A stretch of 64,000 bases of DNA, taken from Pseudobutyrivibrio sp. OR37 (GTDB lineage: Bacteria; Bacillota; Clostridia; Lachnospirales; Lachnospiraceae). The stretch spans positions 1 to 64,000 of the forward strand of contig NZ_FOQF01000021.1 of NCBI RefSeq assembly GCF_900113655.1, given 5' to 3'. The translations under genes and the position numbers were made by a program. Below the pieces are notes generated by a model. The model was not told the origin of the DNA. It did no database searches and saw only the letters and a list, made by a program, of their open reading frames with translations. This document shows positions 37,411 through 46,153 of the stretch, one piece after another (position 1 is the first letter of the stretch; every line of letters starts with the position of its first letter).

Positions 37411-38994
37411 TTAGATATCCAAAAGCTTTGCGTAAGCTGCAAGAGCATCTGATGTATCGCCAGCAAGTACCTTCTTTGCAAGTACCTTTCCAAGCTGAAC
37501 ACCTTCCTGATCGAATGAGTTTACATTCCATACGAAGCCCTGGAACATAACCTTGTTTTCGAAGTGAGCAAGAAGAGCACCAAGTGTCTCTGGTGTAAGC
37601 TGCTCGCCAACGATGATTGAAGAAGGTCTATTACCTTCGAAGTATTTATTTCTGTTGTCATCATCCTTACCGCAGGCGAAAGCCATGATCTGAGCAGCAA
37701 CGTTAGCCTTAAGCTTCTGCTGTGATGTGCTTCCCTCGATAACAACGTCTGTTGCCATCTGGCTCTTCTTGAAGCCTACGAACTGAAGTGGGATGATGTT
37801 TGTTCCCTGATGTAATAACTGGTAGAAGCTGTGCTGACCGTTTGTACCAGGCTCGCCAAAGATAACTGGGCCTGTAACGTAATCAACTGGCTCTCCAAAT
37901 CTGTTAACGCTCTTACCGTTTGACTCCATGTCGAGCTGCTGTAAGTGAGCAGGGAAACGGCTAAGTGCCTGTGAGTATGGAAGAACTGCTGTAGACTCGT
38001 ATCCGAGTACGTTTCTTTCATAAACACCAATAAGTGCATCAAGAAGTGCTGGGTTCTTGCGAATATCAGCGTTCTTTGCAAGGGCATCTTCTGCTGCTGC
38101 ACCATTTAAGAATCTAGCGAATACATCTGGACCAAATGCAAGTGAAAGTACTGCGCCACCTACTGAAGATGTAGATGAGTAACGACCACCGATGTAATCA
38201 TCCATAAAGAATGCATCTAAGTAATCAGCAGACTTAGCAAGTGGTGATGTCTCAGATGTAACAGCAATCATGTGCTTAGAAGCATCAAGACCAGCCTTTG
38301 CAAGGGCATCCTTAACAAATGACTCGTTTGTAAGAGTCTCAAGTGTTGTACCTGACTTAGATACAAGGATGAAGATTGAGTGAGCAACGTCAACGCCAGC
38401 AAGTACAGCTGCTGCATCGTCAGGGTCTACATTTGAAATGAAGTGAGCCTCCATCTTGAATGTGCCTGTAACCTTTGCCCAGTTCTCAAGTGCAAGATAC
38501 ATAGCGCGAGGGCCAAGGTCAGAACCACCAATACCAATCTGAACTACTGATGTGAACTTCTCACCCTTTTCGTTTACGATTTCACCTGCGTGAACCTTGT
38601 TAGCGAAGTCAGCGATACGCTCCTGCTGCTTTACGTAAAATTCTCTCTTGTTAACGCCATCAGCCATTACATCATCGCCAAGCTGACCACGTGTGAGCTG
38701 GTGAAGAACTAATCTCTTCTCACCTGTATTGATAACCTCTCCATTGTAGAGGGCTGCGTACTTGTCAACGAGCTGTGCCTCATCAGCAAGCTTTGCAAGT
38801 GCGTCAAGAACTGTGTCATCTACCTGCTTTGAAGCAAAATTGTATGTCATTCCGTTTGACATTGGAACAGCGTACTCAGCGACACGCTTTGCACCGTTTG
38901 CTCCAGCCATAGCTGTCTTAAGTTCTACCTGATTCTTAAGCCCCTGGAGAGTCTTGAAAGACTCGAGCTTATCAAAATTTTTCCATTCTATCAT
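37411..38994 (-). CDS. pgi: Glucose-6-phosphate isomerase
   Basis: A 527-residue glycolytic enzyme interconverting glucose 6-phosphate and fructose 6-phosphate. Signatures are GIGGSDLGPRAMYLAL, GGRYSSTSSVGG and FGEPGTNGQHSFYQLLHQG. The long form (over 500 residues) is common in Bacteroidetes and some clostridia. The ATG at 38994 has AAGGAG at ideal distance; a GTG three codons upstream is open but less likely. It lies directly downstream of the glycan locus and supplies fructose 6-phosphate for sugar-nucleotide synthesis, although that is its general role. Confidence 0.96.
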   Translation of the reverse strand: MIEWKNFDKLESFKTLQGLKNQVELKTAMAGANGAKRVAEYAVPMSNGMTYNFASKQVDDTVLDALAKLADEAQLVDKYAALYNGEVINTGEKRLVLHQLTRGQLGDDVMADGVNKREFYVKQQERIADFANKVHAGEIVNEKGEKFTSVVQIGIGGSDLGPRAMYLALENWAKVTGTFKMEAHFISNVDPDDAAAVLAGVDVAHSIFILVSKSGTTLETLTNESFVKDALAKAGLDASKHMIAVTSETSPLAKSADYLDAFFMDDYIGGRYSSTSSVGGAVLSLAFGPDVFARFLNGAAAEDALAKNADIRKNPALLDALIGVYERNVLGYESTAVLPYSQALSRFPAHLQQLDMESNGKSVNRFGEPVDYVTGPVIFGEPGTNGQHSFYQLLHQGTNIIPLQFVGFKKSQMATDVVIEGSTSQQKLKANVAAQIMAFACGKDDDNRNKYFEGNRPSSIIVGEQLTPETLGALLAHFENKVMFQGFVWNVNSFDQEGVQLGKVLAKKVLAGDTSDALAAYAKLLDI

Positions 38995-39064
38995 TTTGAT
39001 CACTCCTTTATATATGAAAAATGTGTTTACTAAAACGATATCTATGAAATTGTATAATAAATGC

Positions 39065-39085
39065 CCTCTCTTTTCAAGAAAGAGG
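39065..39085 (-). terminator. Weak hairpin between the glycan locus and pgi
   Basis: On the minus strand CCTCTTTC-TTGA-AAAGAGAGG forms a short stem with a wobble pair, but only a loose T-rich stretch follows. It may mark the end of the glycan operon, partly uncoupling it from pgi. Confidence 0.35.
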
Positions 39086-39124
39086 ATTCAAAATTCACAA
39101 ATCGACTTTTTTATGTAAAAATAC

Positions 39125-40075
39125 CTATTTTTCGACCTCTTTTGAGATATAAACACCAATTTCTCTGATGAATTTTAGAACCGTAGGCTTCATTTCTGCA
39201 GGGAAGGATGTAAGAACTGGCTCGGTTTCAAAGCTCAACACACCATCAAATCCACTGTCCTTTAAGCCACGGATGAAGGCTGGCCAGTTTGTAGAGCTTT
39301 TGTTATCCCTGGTTTTGGTAAAAGTAAATGGTAGCTGATGAAGGTCGGCGCAGCCATCATTGTCGTGAAGATGCAGCACCTTTAGGCGTGTGCCAAGGGT
39401 GGTGATAAAGTCGTAGAAATCAAGCTTTACGATGTTGGCATGGCCGATATCGAAGCAGAAGCCTAGAACCTCAGCGCCATATTTTTCATTGAATGCATCG
39501 ATGCGAGCCGCTGCTTTTCTAGCGTCGCAGCATGGCCCCTCAACCAAATGAGAATTTTTGCCCTCTAATACGCTGTTGTATAGGTTTTCGATACAGATGG
39601 TGATGTGATTTTCAGCGGCAAAGCCTGCAATGGAATCAATAAATTCCGCCGTCTTTTGCCATTCCTTCTCCTCACTACCTAGCTTTTGAATCAGCTTCAC
39701 GCCGTGTATAACGATGTTTGGGCACTCTAGGAATTTGCAGATTTCCATGCTCTTTGGGGCAACCTGCTCCCAAAGATATTTATTCATGCCCACATCGCCG
39801 TCCGGCACAAGGATTGGGTATGGCATGTGCATTTGGTTGATGCGGATGCCAGCCTGCTTTGCGGCTTCCTTGTGGGGCGTGAAAAATTCCCTAAGCTCCT
39901 CCACAGATTTGTCGAAGAAGGGATTAATATCACCGGCGTAGATATTTTTGTTATATAGATAGGCGTTAAGGCTGAAGTCGCAGCAGGTGAAGCCCGCCTC
40001 CTTCAACATCATGAACCCCTCTAGTGGATTGTCATCATTTACCACGCTTTTTGTTTGTACACCAATATCAAACAT
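39125..40075 (-). CDS. Sugar phosphate isomerase/epimerase (xylose-isomerase-like TIM barrel)
   Basis: A 316-residue TIM-barrel protein. Metal-binding positions can be seen in CIENLYNSVL (Glu), FCFDIGHANI (Asp and His), LHLHDNDG (His, Asp) and the terminal SFETEP (Glu), the layout of AP-endonuclease-2/IolE-like epimerases. Substrate is not predictable, but as the last gene of the glycan locus it may make a precursor sugar or sugar acid. ATG at 40075 with TAAGGAG upstream is preferred over a GTG two codons earlier. It has a homologous TIM barrel next door, fused to a GAG module. Confidence 0.78.
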   Translation of the reverse strand: MFDIGVQTKSVVNDDNPLEGFMMLKEAGFTCCDFSLNAYLYNKNIYAGDINPFFDKSVEELREFFTPHKEAAKQAGIRINQMHMPYPILVPDGDVGMNKYLWEQVAPKSMEICKFLECPNIVIHGVKLIQKLGSEEKEWQKTAEFIDSIAGFAAENHITICIENLYNSVLEGKNSHLVEGPCCDARKAAARIDAFNEKYGAEVLGFCFDIGHANIVKLDFYDFITTLGTRLKVLHLHDNDGCADLHQLPFTFTKTRDNKSSTNWPAFIRGLKDSGFDGVLSFETEPVLTSFPAEMKPTVLKFIREIGVYISKEVEK

Positions 40076-40084
40076 AGGCACTCC

Positions 40085-41194
40085 TTACAATATCTCGTCA
40101 TTGAATCGCTCTATTGGGTTTGGCAGATTCATGGATTTTAGCTGTTCTGTGATTTCATCGTAAAAGGTGTTGCAGATGAAAATTGCTGTGTCCTTTGGGA
40201 GGGCTTTAAGGGCTTCGGGGGATTTGATCTGAAGTCCAAAAGCTTCACTTCCCCATAGGCTGCTATTGTTGTCGCAGGTAAATGCAGGTGGATAATCTGC
40301 CCCGAAATTCTCCATATAAACACGGCACATATTTCCTGCACCAAAGAGCACTCTACTATCGTATTTACGAATCGTCCTCTCAAGGGTGATTTGCCAATCT
40401 ATATAATCCATTAATGTCTTTGTGTAATTCACATAGGCAGGCTTAAGCGGGCTTGGTACTTCCCAGTACTTTTTGTACCTGTCAATCAGGATACGTCCGT
40501 CGAATTCGCATTTACGAAGTGACAATATCAAATCCTTCAGATTATCTTGCTCGCTCATGTCCACTATATCAATCAAGGCAGCCCACTGGTCAATTAACTC
40601 AGATAATCGCTGTCCCAAATCATTCACTACTTCTGTATTAAGAACCATTCCAAAATGCTCACCGCCAGCCTTTTCATTTAGTAAATCAATAAATTCCACA
40701 AATTGGTATTTATCTGAAAGAATGCCTCTATAAATGTTGCCATTATAAAGAGTTGGCTGGTTTGGAATTAAAATCTTAACATCCGATTTAAGAGCGTACG
40801 GAATCAATGATTCATAAAATAGCTTTGCCTCTTCATCAGTCATTGGTTTTTTAACATCCACGAAGTAAGGATTCACTATAATAGCTTTGCACCCCAATAC
40901 CTTAGCCACATCAAATGACTGGAAAAACAATTCCTCAAGCCTTGCCTTAGGATAAAGCTTTAGCTCATATGCAAATGATGGTGCCTTTGCCACCTCCACA
41001 TCTATGCCATCGGCTTTGCATTGATTAACAAATCCTTCGCAAAGATAGCGTATATCCTCTTCACCTTCAAGGACCTCCTCGGTCTTAAAAGCGTCGAAAT
41101 CCAGCAGGAAATTGTTAAACCCAGCCTGCCTGTGTTCCTTATATGAGTTAGATATTTTTTCTGTAAAACATGTGCCTGTAGAAATCGTTCTCAT
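40085..41194 (-). CDS. TIM-barrel isomerase-like protein fused to a C-terminal GAG Rossmann module
   Basis: A 369-residue two-domain protein. Residues 1-265 look like a divergent xylose-isomerase-type barrel (DFDAFKTEEV, ILIPNQPTLYNG, FGMVLNTEVVNDLG, RILIDRYKKYW), though several metal ligands are not obvious, so it could be inactive or altered. Residues about 278-365 are the recurring Rossmann module: RVLFGAGNMCRVYMENFG (FGAG at 284-287), then CDNNSSLWG, SPEALKALP and AIFICNTFYDEI. Its ATG overlaps the stop codon of the upstream multidomain gene (TAATG), so translation is coupled. Confidence 0.65.
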   Translation of the reverse strand: MRTISTGTCFTEKISNSYKEHRQAGFNNFLLDFDAFKTEEVLEGEEDIRYLCEGFVNQCKADGIDVEVAKAPSFAYELKLYPKARLEELFFQSFDVAKVLGCKAIIVNPYFVDVKKPMTDEEAKLFYESLIPYALKSDVKILIPNQPTLYNGNIYRGILSDKYQFVEFIDLLNEKAGGEHFGMVLNTEVVNDLGQRLSELIDQWAALIDIVDMSEQDNLKDLILSLRKCEFDGRILIDRYKKYWEVPSPLKPAYVNYTKTLMDYIDWQITLERTIRKYDSRVLFGAGNMCRVYMENFGADYPPAFTCDNNSSLWGSEAFGLQIKSPEALKALPKDTAIFICNTFYDEITEQLKSMNLPNPIERFNDEIL

Positions 41195-43548
41195 TATTTT
41201 TCCTCTTCCTGTGATGAATCTCTAAGCTGGCCCTTTAGCATGGTGGAGCTGATTTCTTCTGTGTATGGGAAGAATACCAGGTCACTGCCTTGCTGATGCA
41301 ACCACTCCCTCACTGCCAGCCAATTTGGGTCATCCGCATAATCACTGCCTGAAAACTGCGCATCAAATCTGTAGGTGCGATAAGCATATTCTGTGCCGGC
41401 GTTATCTGCAGGAATCGTCACCGCCTCATCCACATATCTGCAGCCTTGCACTATGGCATAGCGCTGCTCAAATGGAATCATAGGCCTGGTCTTTTTATTG
41501 TGCATAATCTGCTCATCTGTAACTACGCCCACAATCAGATAATCACACTGTTCCTTAGCGCGGCGCAGCAGATTCAAATGGCCGATGTGGAACATATCAA
41601 ACACCCCTGCAACATAGCCGATGTGGTATTTTTTCGCTGGCTTTCCTTCTGTGGCCTGAGCCACATGCTTAAGCGGCCTTGGATAATCTAGCCTTGGGTC
41701 AAATACAGCGATATTAGGAACAGCCATATCTTTGAGCTGCGAAAGCACATCATCATAAAACTTAATGCAGATGAAAACCTTGTAACCTTCAGTTTCATTT
41801 ACCAAAGTCTCTGGCGAGCATATTGGAATGCCCTCTACATCAGTGCCCCATTTACTCGCATTGTTGTCGATACAAGCAACGATTTTGTACTCATTTCGGA
41901 ATTTTTCTATAAACTTTTTCGCATAATCACCGGAACCGAAAAGATAGATTTTCTTGCCCTCTACATCCTTGAAAATATCAGTGAATAACTTTTCATACTG
42001 GTCCTGAGTGTAGTCCATCCTAAAACGATTGTTAACGATAGTATTGTAATCCGCTCTGACCTTTCTATTGTAGGCAACCAGCTCCTGGTCATTAATGAAA
42101 TCGATAAGATTTTTGCTAACCTGCAGCCTGAATATTTCAGCGTTTGTTTTTAGATTAAAATAATCCAGCACCTCATCCATTGGAAGTAGCCGATAGCCCT
42201 CTGGCCAGTATGCGTATACCACCTCTATTAGCCTTAAGAATATGGCGTTTGCAGGAATCTGTGGCACATAAAATTCTTGGTCAAAAAATACCGGACCATC
42301 ATCTGTCATAAAGCAGTTGATTGGCGCCAAATCCAGGTAGCCTCGCTCCAGGATGATTCCTATGGCTGCCTTGTCCTCAGCGGTGCCGTTTGCTAAATCC
42401 CGCCATTTGTATAGCTCTGGATCGTCTGACTTTCGTTTCTGCCAGTATGGATCGAACTTGGTCCAGTCCACTTCATCGTATGGTAGTTGGCGGGATGAGT
42501 TTTCGATTATAGTTTTGAATTTGGCAAGCTCTGTTAAAAAGGCTTTTTTGCCCTTTTGTGTAAGGGTGTTTCTCAGGTATTCTGTGAGAATCTGTCCCTT
42601 TATGAATGGGGTTTCGTAACCTGCTTCTGTTAGCTTGCCTTCTATCACTGGAACGCCGTATTCCCTAAGATAGCTTGCATTGGCGTCGATTTTTTGAAGA
42701 GCAGTAGCCCCCGCTGGATACATATTTTTCTTTACTACTTTATTCGTATATACGATAGTTGCCAGGGCAGATTGTGGACTGCGGCCTGTCTGTACAGTGA
42801 TTTCCAGGATATCGTCTAAATTTTTTGTTTGGTCTGTTTTGCCCCCTGCCTGTGATTTGGTGCAAATATACAAATATCCATCTGCCATTTGATGCAGCAA
42901 ATCGTTTTTCATAAAATCATCATACAGATTGTTTTTATTAAGATATAATGTCTCGGGAGAATTGTACATTCCCTGGATTCTTGCGTCGAACCGCTCATTA
43001 GGCTTTTCGCCGTATCGCACCATAATCTGAGGTCTGAATATACTTGGGAAAACGCTAAATACTTTGGTGTCTTTCAGTCCTACTGCTGCAAGCATCTCGT
43101 CAATCTCCACCTTAGAATAGCTATGGCCGCCTATTTCCTTCATTCTCTTTTCGCTTATCTGTGCATAGTTATCAATGCCATCTAACACATGACCTGTTGT
43201 TACATCCTTATCCCCAAGGAATTGCCCCAGATTAAAGCGGTTAAACGTGGCCAAGAAAAACATACCATCATCCTTCAGATTGGCCGCCGCAGCAGCCATC
43301 AGCTTGCCTGGCTCTATAGTACTTTCCAATCCTGCTGCAATCACCACATAATCATATCCACCGCTGACCTCTTCAAGACGCGGGATATCCACAACCTCCG
43401 CCTGCATTCCCACATCCTCGAATACAGAAAAAAGCACCTCAAAGGCAGGGAAGTTCCCTGTAATTAAAAGTGCTTTACTATCTTTTTTGAAATTGTACCA
43501 GCTGATCAGCCCCCGCGCCAAATCACGTACTGAATCTGTTGTGTTCAT
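41194..43548 (-). CDS. Four-part protein: methyltransferase-like, kinase-like, GAG module, cytidylyltransferase
   Basis: A 784-residue protein. Residues 1-185 resemble a class I methyltransferase fold without a clear glycine-rich SAM loop (ALLITGNFPAF, YDYVVIAAGLES, DDGMFFLATFNRFNLGQFLG). Residues about 210-470 have a kinase-like middle (NMYPAGATALQKIDAN; APINCFMTDDGPVFFDQEF), like choline or sugar kinases. A GAG module follows (about 530-620, KKIYLFGSGDYAKKFIEKF). Residues about 640-770 form a TagD-like nucleotidyltransferase with HIGH (654-657). It could phosphorylate and then cytidylylate one substrate. ATG at 43548 follows GGGAG; a longer frame of ten codons is possible. Confidence 0.65.
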   Translation of the reverse strand: MNTTDSVRDLARGLISWYNFKKDSKALLITGNFPAFEVLFSVFEDVGMQAEVVDIPRLEEVSGGYDYVVIAAGLESTIEPGKLMAAAAANLKDDGMFFLATFNRFNLGQFLGDKDVTTGHVLDGIDNYAQISEKRMKEIGGHSYSKVEIDEMLAAVGLKDTKVFSVFPSIFRPQIMVRYGEKPNERFDARIQGMYNSPETLYLNKNNLYDDFMKNDLLHQMADGYLYICTKSQAGGKTDQTKNLDDILEITVQTGRSPQSALATIVYTNKVVKKNMYPAGATALQKIDANASYLREYGVPVIEGKLTEAGYETPFIKGQILTEYLRNTLTQKGKKAFLTELAKFKTIIENSSRQLPYDEVDWTKFDPYWQKRKSDDPELYKWRDLANGTAEDKAAIGIILERGYLDLAPINCFMTDDGPVFFDQEFYVPQIPANAIFLRLIEVVYAYWPEGYRLLPMDEVLDYFNLKTNAEIFRLQVSKNLIDFINDQELVAYNRKVRADYNTIVNNRFRMDYTQDQYEKLFTDIFKDVEGKKIYLFGSGDYAKKFIEKFRNEYKIVACIDNNASKWGTDVEGIPICSPETLVNETEGYKVFICIKFYDDVLSQLKDMAVPNIAVFDPRLDYPRPLKHVAQATEGKPAKKYHIGYVAGVFDMFHIGHLNLLRRAKEQCDYLIVGVVTDEQIMHNKKTRPMIPFEQRYAIVQGCRYVDEAVTIPADNAGTEYAYRTYRFDAQFSGSDYADDPNWLAVREWLHQQGSDLVFFPYTEEISSTMLKGQLRDSSQEEEK

Positions 43549-43586
43549 ACTCGCTCCCGCATATACCATATTAATCATAAACTCTT

Positions 43587-44648
43587 TTATAATTCAAAAT
43601 CCCCATAATCTATTATATATTCAGCAAAAAATGGCAATGCCAACGATACTGCTCTTGTCTTACTCTTGATTATTCCTTTTTTTAACAAACGAGAACGATA
43701 TACTGAATAATTAGTTGGCTTATCTAATTTTTCTATTATATCTTCCCTAGTATTTTCATCTTTATCAATAAGACATTTGCAAAAGATTCGATCACCTTCA
43801 GACATCTCTTCCCAAATCTTTTCATAAGAATATGCAAACAATTCTTCTTTTAAATCTGAAATAATCCTATCTAATTTCTCTAGCTTACTATTCTTAAAAT
43901 ATAGAACTCCCAGTTCTTGAAAGGCATATGGATATCCTTTTGTTAATCTTACAAGATCTTTGGCAGTATCTAAATCGATTTTTAATTCACGCCTGTAGGT
44001 TTCTACCATCTTTACAGCATTCAACGGTTCTGTTTTTATAGTTGTTGCACGTCTGAAGAAAGTAAGATTTTTCACATTGTATAATTGTTCTATGTTTTCA
44101 TAGAGACCTGTGCAAACCAAATAAATGTTATAACCTGCACGTAACCATTTGGAGAATTCCAGTGCAAACACTAACATTTCATCATTTTTAGAAACCTCAT
44201 CTATTCCAATAAGAATTTTCTTTCCTTTTTGCGTAGCAGCTTCTAAAGCTTTTTCTATTTTTATTCCAATATCAGAATACTGTTCATCTGCCTTAGAAAT
44301 ATTTATTCCAACTGGAATAGATGGTACAGCTACACTTGCACTGGCTTTCAGCGTCTTAACCTGCATAAGCTTCTCTTCTATCATGTAAGTAGCCAGCTGG
44401 CTTAACATATCTCTTCCTGGAGATATTCTAAAAACGTACCATCCTTCTTTTTTTCTAAAATCTTTTTTAAACTCTTCTTCAACCTTTGCAAGAAGTACTG
44501 TTTTACCAGATCCTCTAACCCCGGTAATTTTATATACAGACTCCGATGGTCTTTCATATGAAAAATTATCTATAATTTCGCGTTCTTGTTCAGTAGAAAT
44601 ATATGTTTCAGGTATCTTTGAAAACGTGGTTGTAAATGGGTTCTGCAT
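43587..44648 (-). CDS. AAA+/STAND-like ATPase with C-terminal winged helix
   Basis: A 353-residue ATPase. Walker A is GVRGSGKT near residue 44-51, and Walker B is ILIGIDEVSKN. A C-terminal region (about 280-345) looks like a winged helix (CLIDKDENTREDIIEKLDK, SVYRSRLLKKGIIKS). This resembles bacterial and archaeal AAA ATPases of the DUF234/ATPase_2 kind, whose function is unclear. It does not look like a glycan enzyme and interrupts the biosynthetic genes. The ATG follows GGGAGGATGT; seven codons upstream are also open. Its leader contains two near-identical 23-base repeats. Confidence 0.7.
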   Translation of the reverse strand: MQNPFTTTFSKIPETYISTEQEREIIDNFSYERPSESVYKITGVRGSGKTVLLAKVEEEFKKDFRKKEGWYVFRISPGRDMLSQLATYMIEEKLMQVKTLKASASVAVPSIPVGINISKADEQYSDIGIKIEKALEAATQKGKKILIGIDEVSKNDEMLVFALEFSKWLRAGYNIYLVCTGLYENIEQLYNVKNLTFFRRATTIKTEPLNAVKMVETYRRELKIDLDTAKDLVRLTKGYPYAFQELGVLYFKNSKLEKLDRIISDLKEELFAYSYEKIWEEMSEGDRIFCKCLIDKDENTREDIIEKLDKPTNYSVYRSRLLKKGIIKSKTRAVSLALPFFAEYIIDYGDFEL

Positions 44649-44700
44649 ACATCCTCCCTTTAGCGTCACTTAATACAGTATCTATTTTATAATTATAGAT

Positions 44701-44763
44701 TTCTTTTATAACGGTTTATAATTGTTACTATTCGTTAATTTTCTTTTATAATGGTTTATAATT
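44701..44763. repeat. Two 23-base direct repeats upstream of the AAA ATPase gene
   Basis: Sequences at 44701-44723 and 44741-44763 differ by one base (TTATAACGGTTTATAA versus TTATAATGGTTTATAA core) and are offset by 40 bases, close to four helical turns. Each core has TTATAA on both sides of four bases. They sit 53 to 115 bases upstream of the ATPase start and may be operator sites. Confidence 0.6.
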
Positions 44764-44806
44764 TTGTTTTTATTTTATAAAAGCCTTTTGAGGATGTCAA
44801 TGATTC

Positions 44807-46144
44807 TTATAGACTATACCGTATCGCATCACTTAAAAACAAAACATTATCTATTGCAAGTCTCTGCAGATTTTGGAGCATTTCATATTGATTCTCTTCT
44901 TTTACAGTGATAATAAAAATCGTATTTTCACCACAATCTTTAAACTCATCAATTTGTTTAACCGGTATACCATCTTTTTCATCTTGATTATCGGATCTGG
45001 ATGTTACTGCAAATACAAGCTGTGATTTTTGAACCCCAATATTAACCAAATCATCCTTAACTTTGCTTCCAACGACGCCTGCCCCATATAAAACGATGTT
45101 TTTATATGATGCCGCTTTTGTAAGGATTGCATCTTTATACACGCTAGCATTCATCGTGCCTTGCCACAGCCTATTGTCAAAAATCTTTTTACCTGTCTTT
45201 TTATAAAATGCATCCTTATCAGCTATTATTTCTTTTGCAGTGGCTACCGCTTCATCATCCCAGATATCTGCTGAAAAATCTCCTCGAGATTCGTATATAC
45301 GAAGACGGCGGGCAAGTTCGTTTAGCATGACGAACTGGTAGGCCGGTACTGCCAAATAATAGTTTTCAATAAAAATTCTAAAAGAGAGCCTAGACAAAAT
45401 AGGCTCTAAAATTTGCTGATTACCTTGTGATGCAAGCCGTCCATTACAATGATCTATCTCACCACATAATTTATCTAATTTATTTTCCATTTTTACTGAT
45501 GAATTTGGATTAGTTATTCTATAGTGATAATATGCTTTATCCGTAAAAAATACATTATTTGCATTTGCAAAAACTTGAAACACAAATGATACATCCTGAA
45601 ATGATGCCCCTGGTGTTTCATGAAATCTAACATTATTGCTCTTTAAAAAATCAGCTTTATACAATGCGCTCCATATTGTTTGCATTAGTAAAAAAGCTTT
45701 TTGTTCTTTTATAGGATTGACGTTTTTATTTAAAGGTAACTCATTAACTAGTTCCTCAATTATTGATGATTCGTCAAAGTCCGAATAATAATAAAAATTA
45801 GACTTTACTACATCAGCACCTGATTCTTCTGCAATAGTTAATAGCTTTTCAAACATATCTGAATCAATATAATCGTCACTTTCAACTATGCCTATATATT
45901 CGCCGTTTGCTTCATCTAATCCCACATTCATGGTGTTACCATAACCTGTGTTGTACTTATCTATCAGCCTGAAACGCTCATCCAGTTTTACATACTTTTC
46001 AATAATCGACTTGCTACCATCAGTAGATCCGTCGTTTATACACAGTATTTCCATGTCTTTCAATGTCTGCAGGTGTAAAGACTTGAGGCATTGGTCTAAG
46101 TATTTTTCAACGTTGTATATCGGAACAAGTACTGATAGTTTCAT
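44807..46144 (-). CDS. GT2 glycosyltransferase with C-terminal GAG module
   Basis: A 445-residue cytoplasmic glycosyltransferase. The GT-A domain (about 1-230) opens LSVLVPIYNVEKYLDQCL, has NDGSTDGS, and its DXD-type motif is ESDDY at 88-92. After a helical linker the Rossmann module begins at about 347 (NIVLYGAGVVGSKVKDDL, GAG at 354-356) and ends near 440. It would add one sugar to a lipid-linked or nascent chain; donor and acceptor are unknown. A GAGAGG ribosome binding site lies nine bases after the preceding stop, in the same long operon. Confidence 0.83.
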   Translation of the reverse strand: MKLSVLVPIYNVEKYLDQCLKSLHLQTLKDMEILCINDGSTDGSKSIIEKYVKLDERFRLIDKYNTGYGNTMNVGLDEANGEYIGIVESDDYIDSDMFEKLLTIAEESGADVVKSNFYYYSDFDESSIIEELVNELPLNKNVNPIKEQKAFLLMQTIWSALYKADFLKSNNVRFHETPGASFQDVSFVFQVFANANNVFFTDKAYYHYRITNPNSSVKMENKLDKLCGEIDHCNGRLASQGNQQILEPILSRLSFRIFIENYYLAVPAYQFVMLNELARRLRIYESRGDFSADIWDDEAVATAKEIIADKDAFYKKTGKKIFDNRLWQGTMNASVYKDAILTKAASYKNIVLYGAGVVGSKVKDDLVNIGVQKSQLVFAVTSRSDNQDEKDGIPVKQIDEFKDCGENTIFIITVKEENQYEMLQNLQRLAIDNVLFLSDAIRYSL

Positions 46145-46153
46145 AATATCCTC

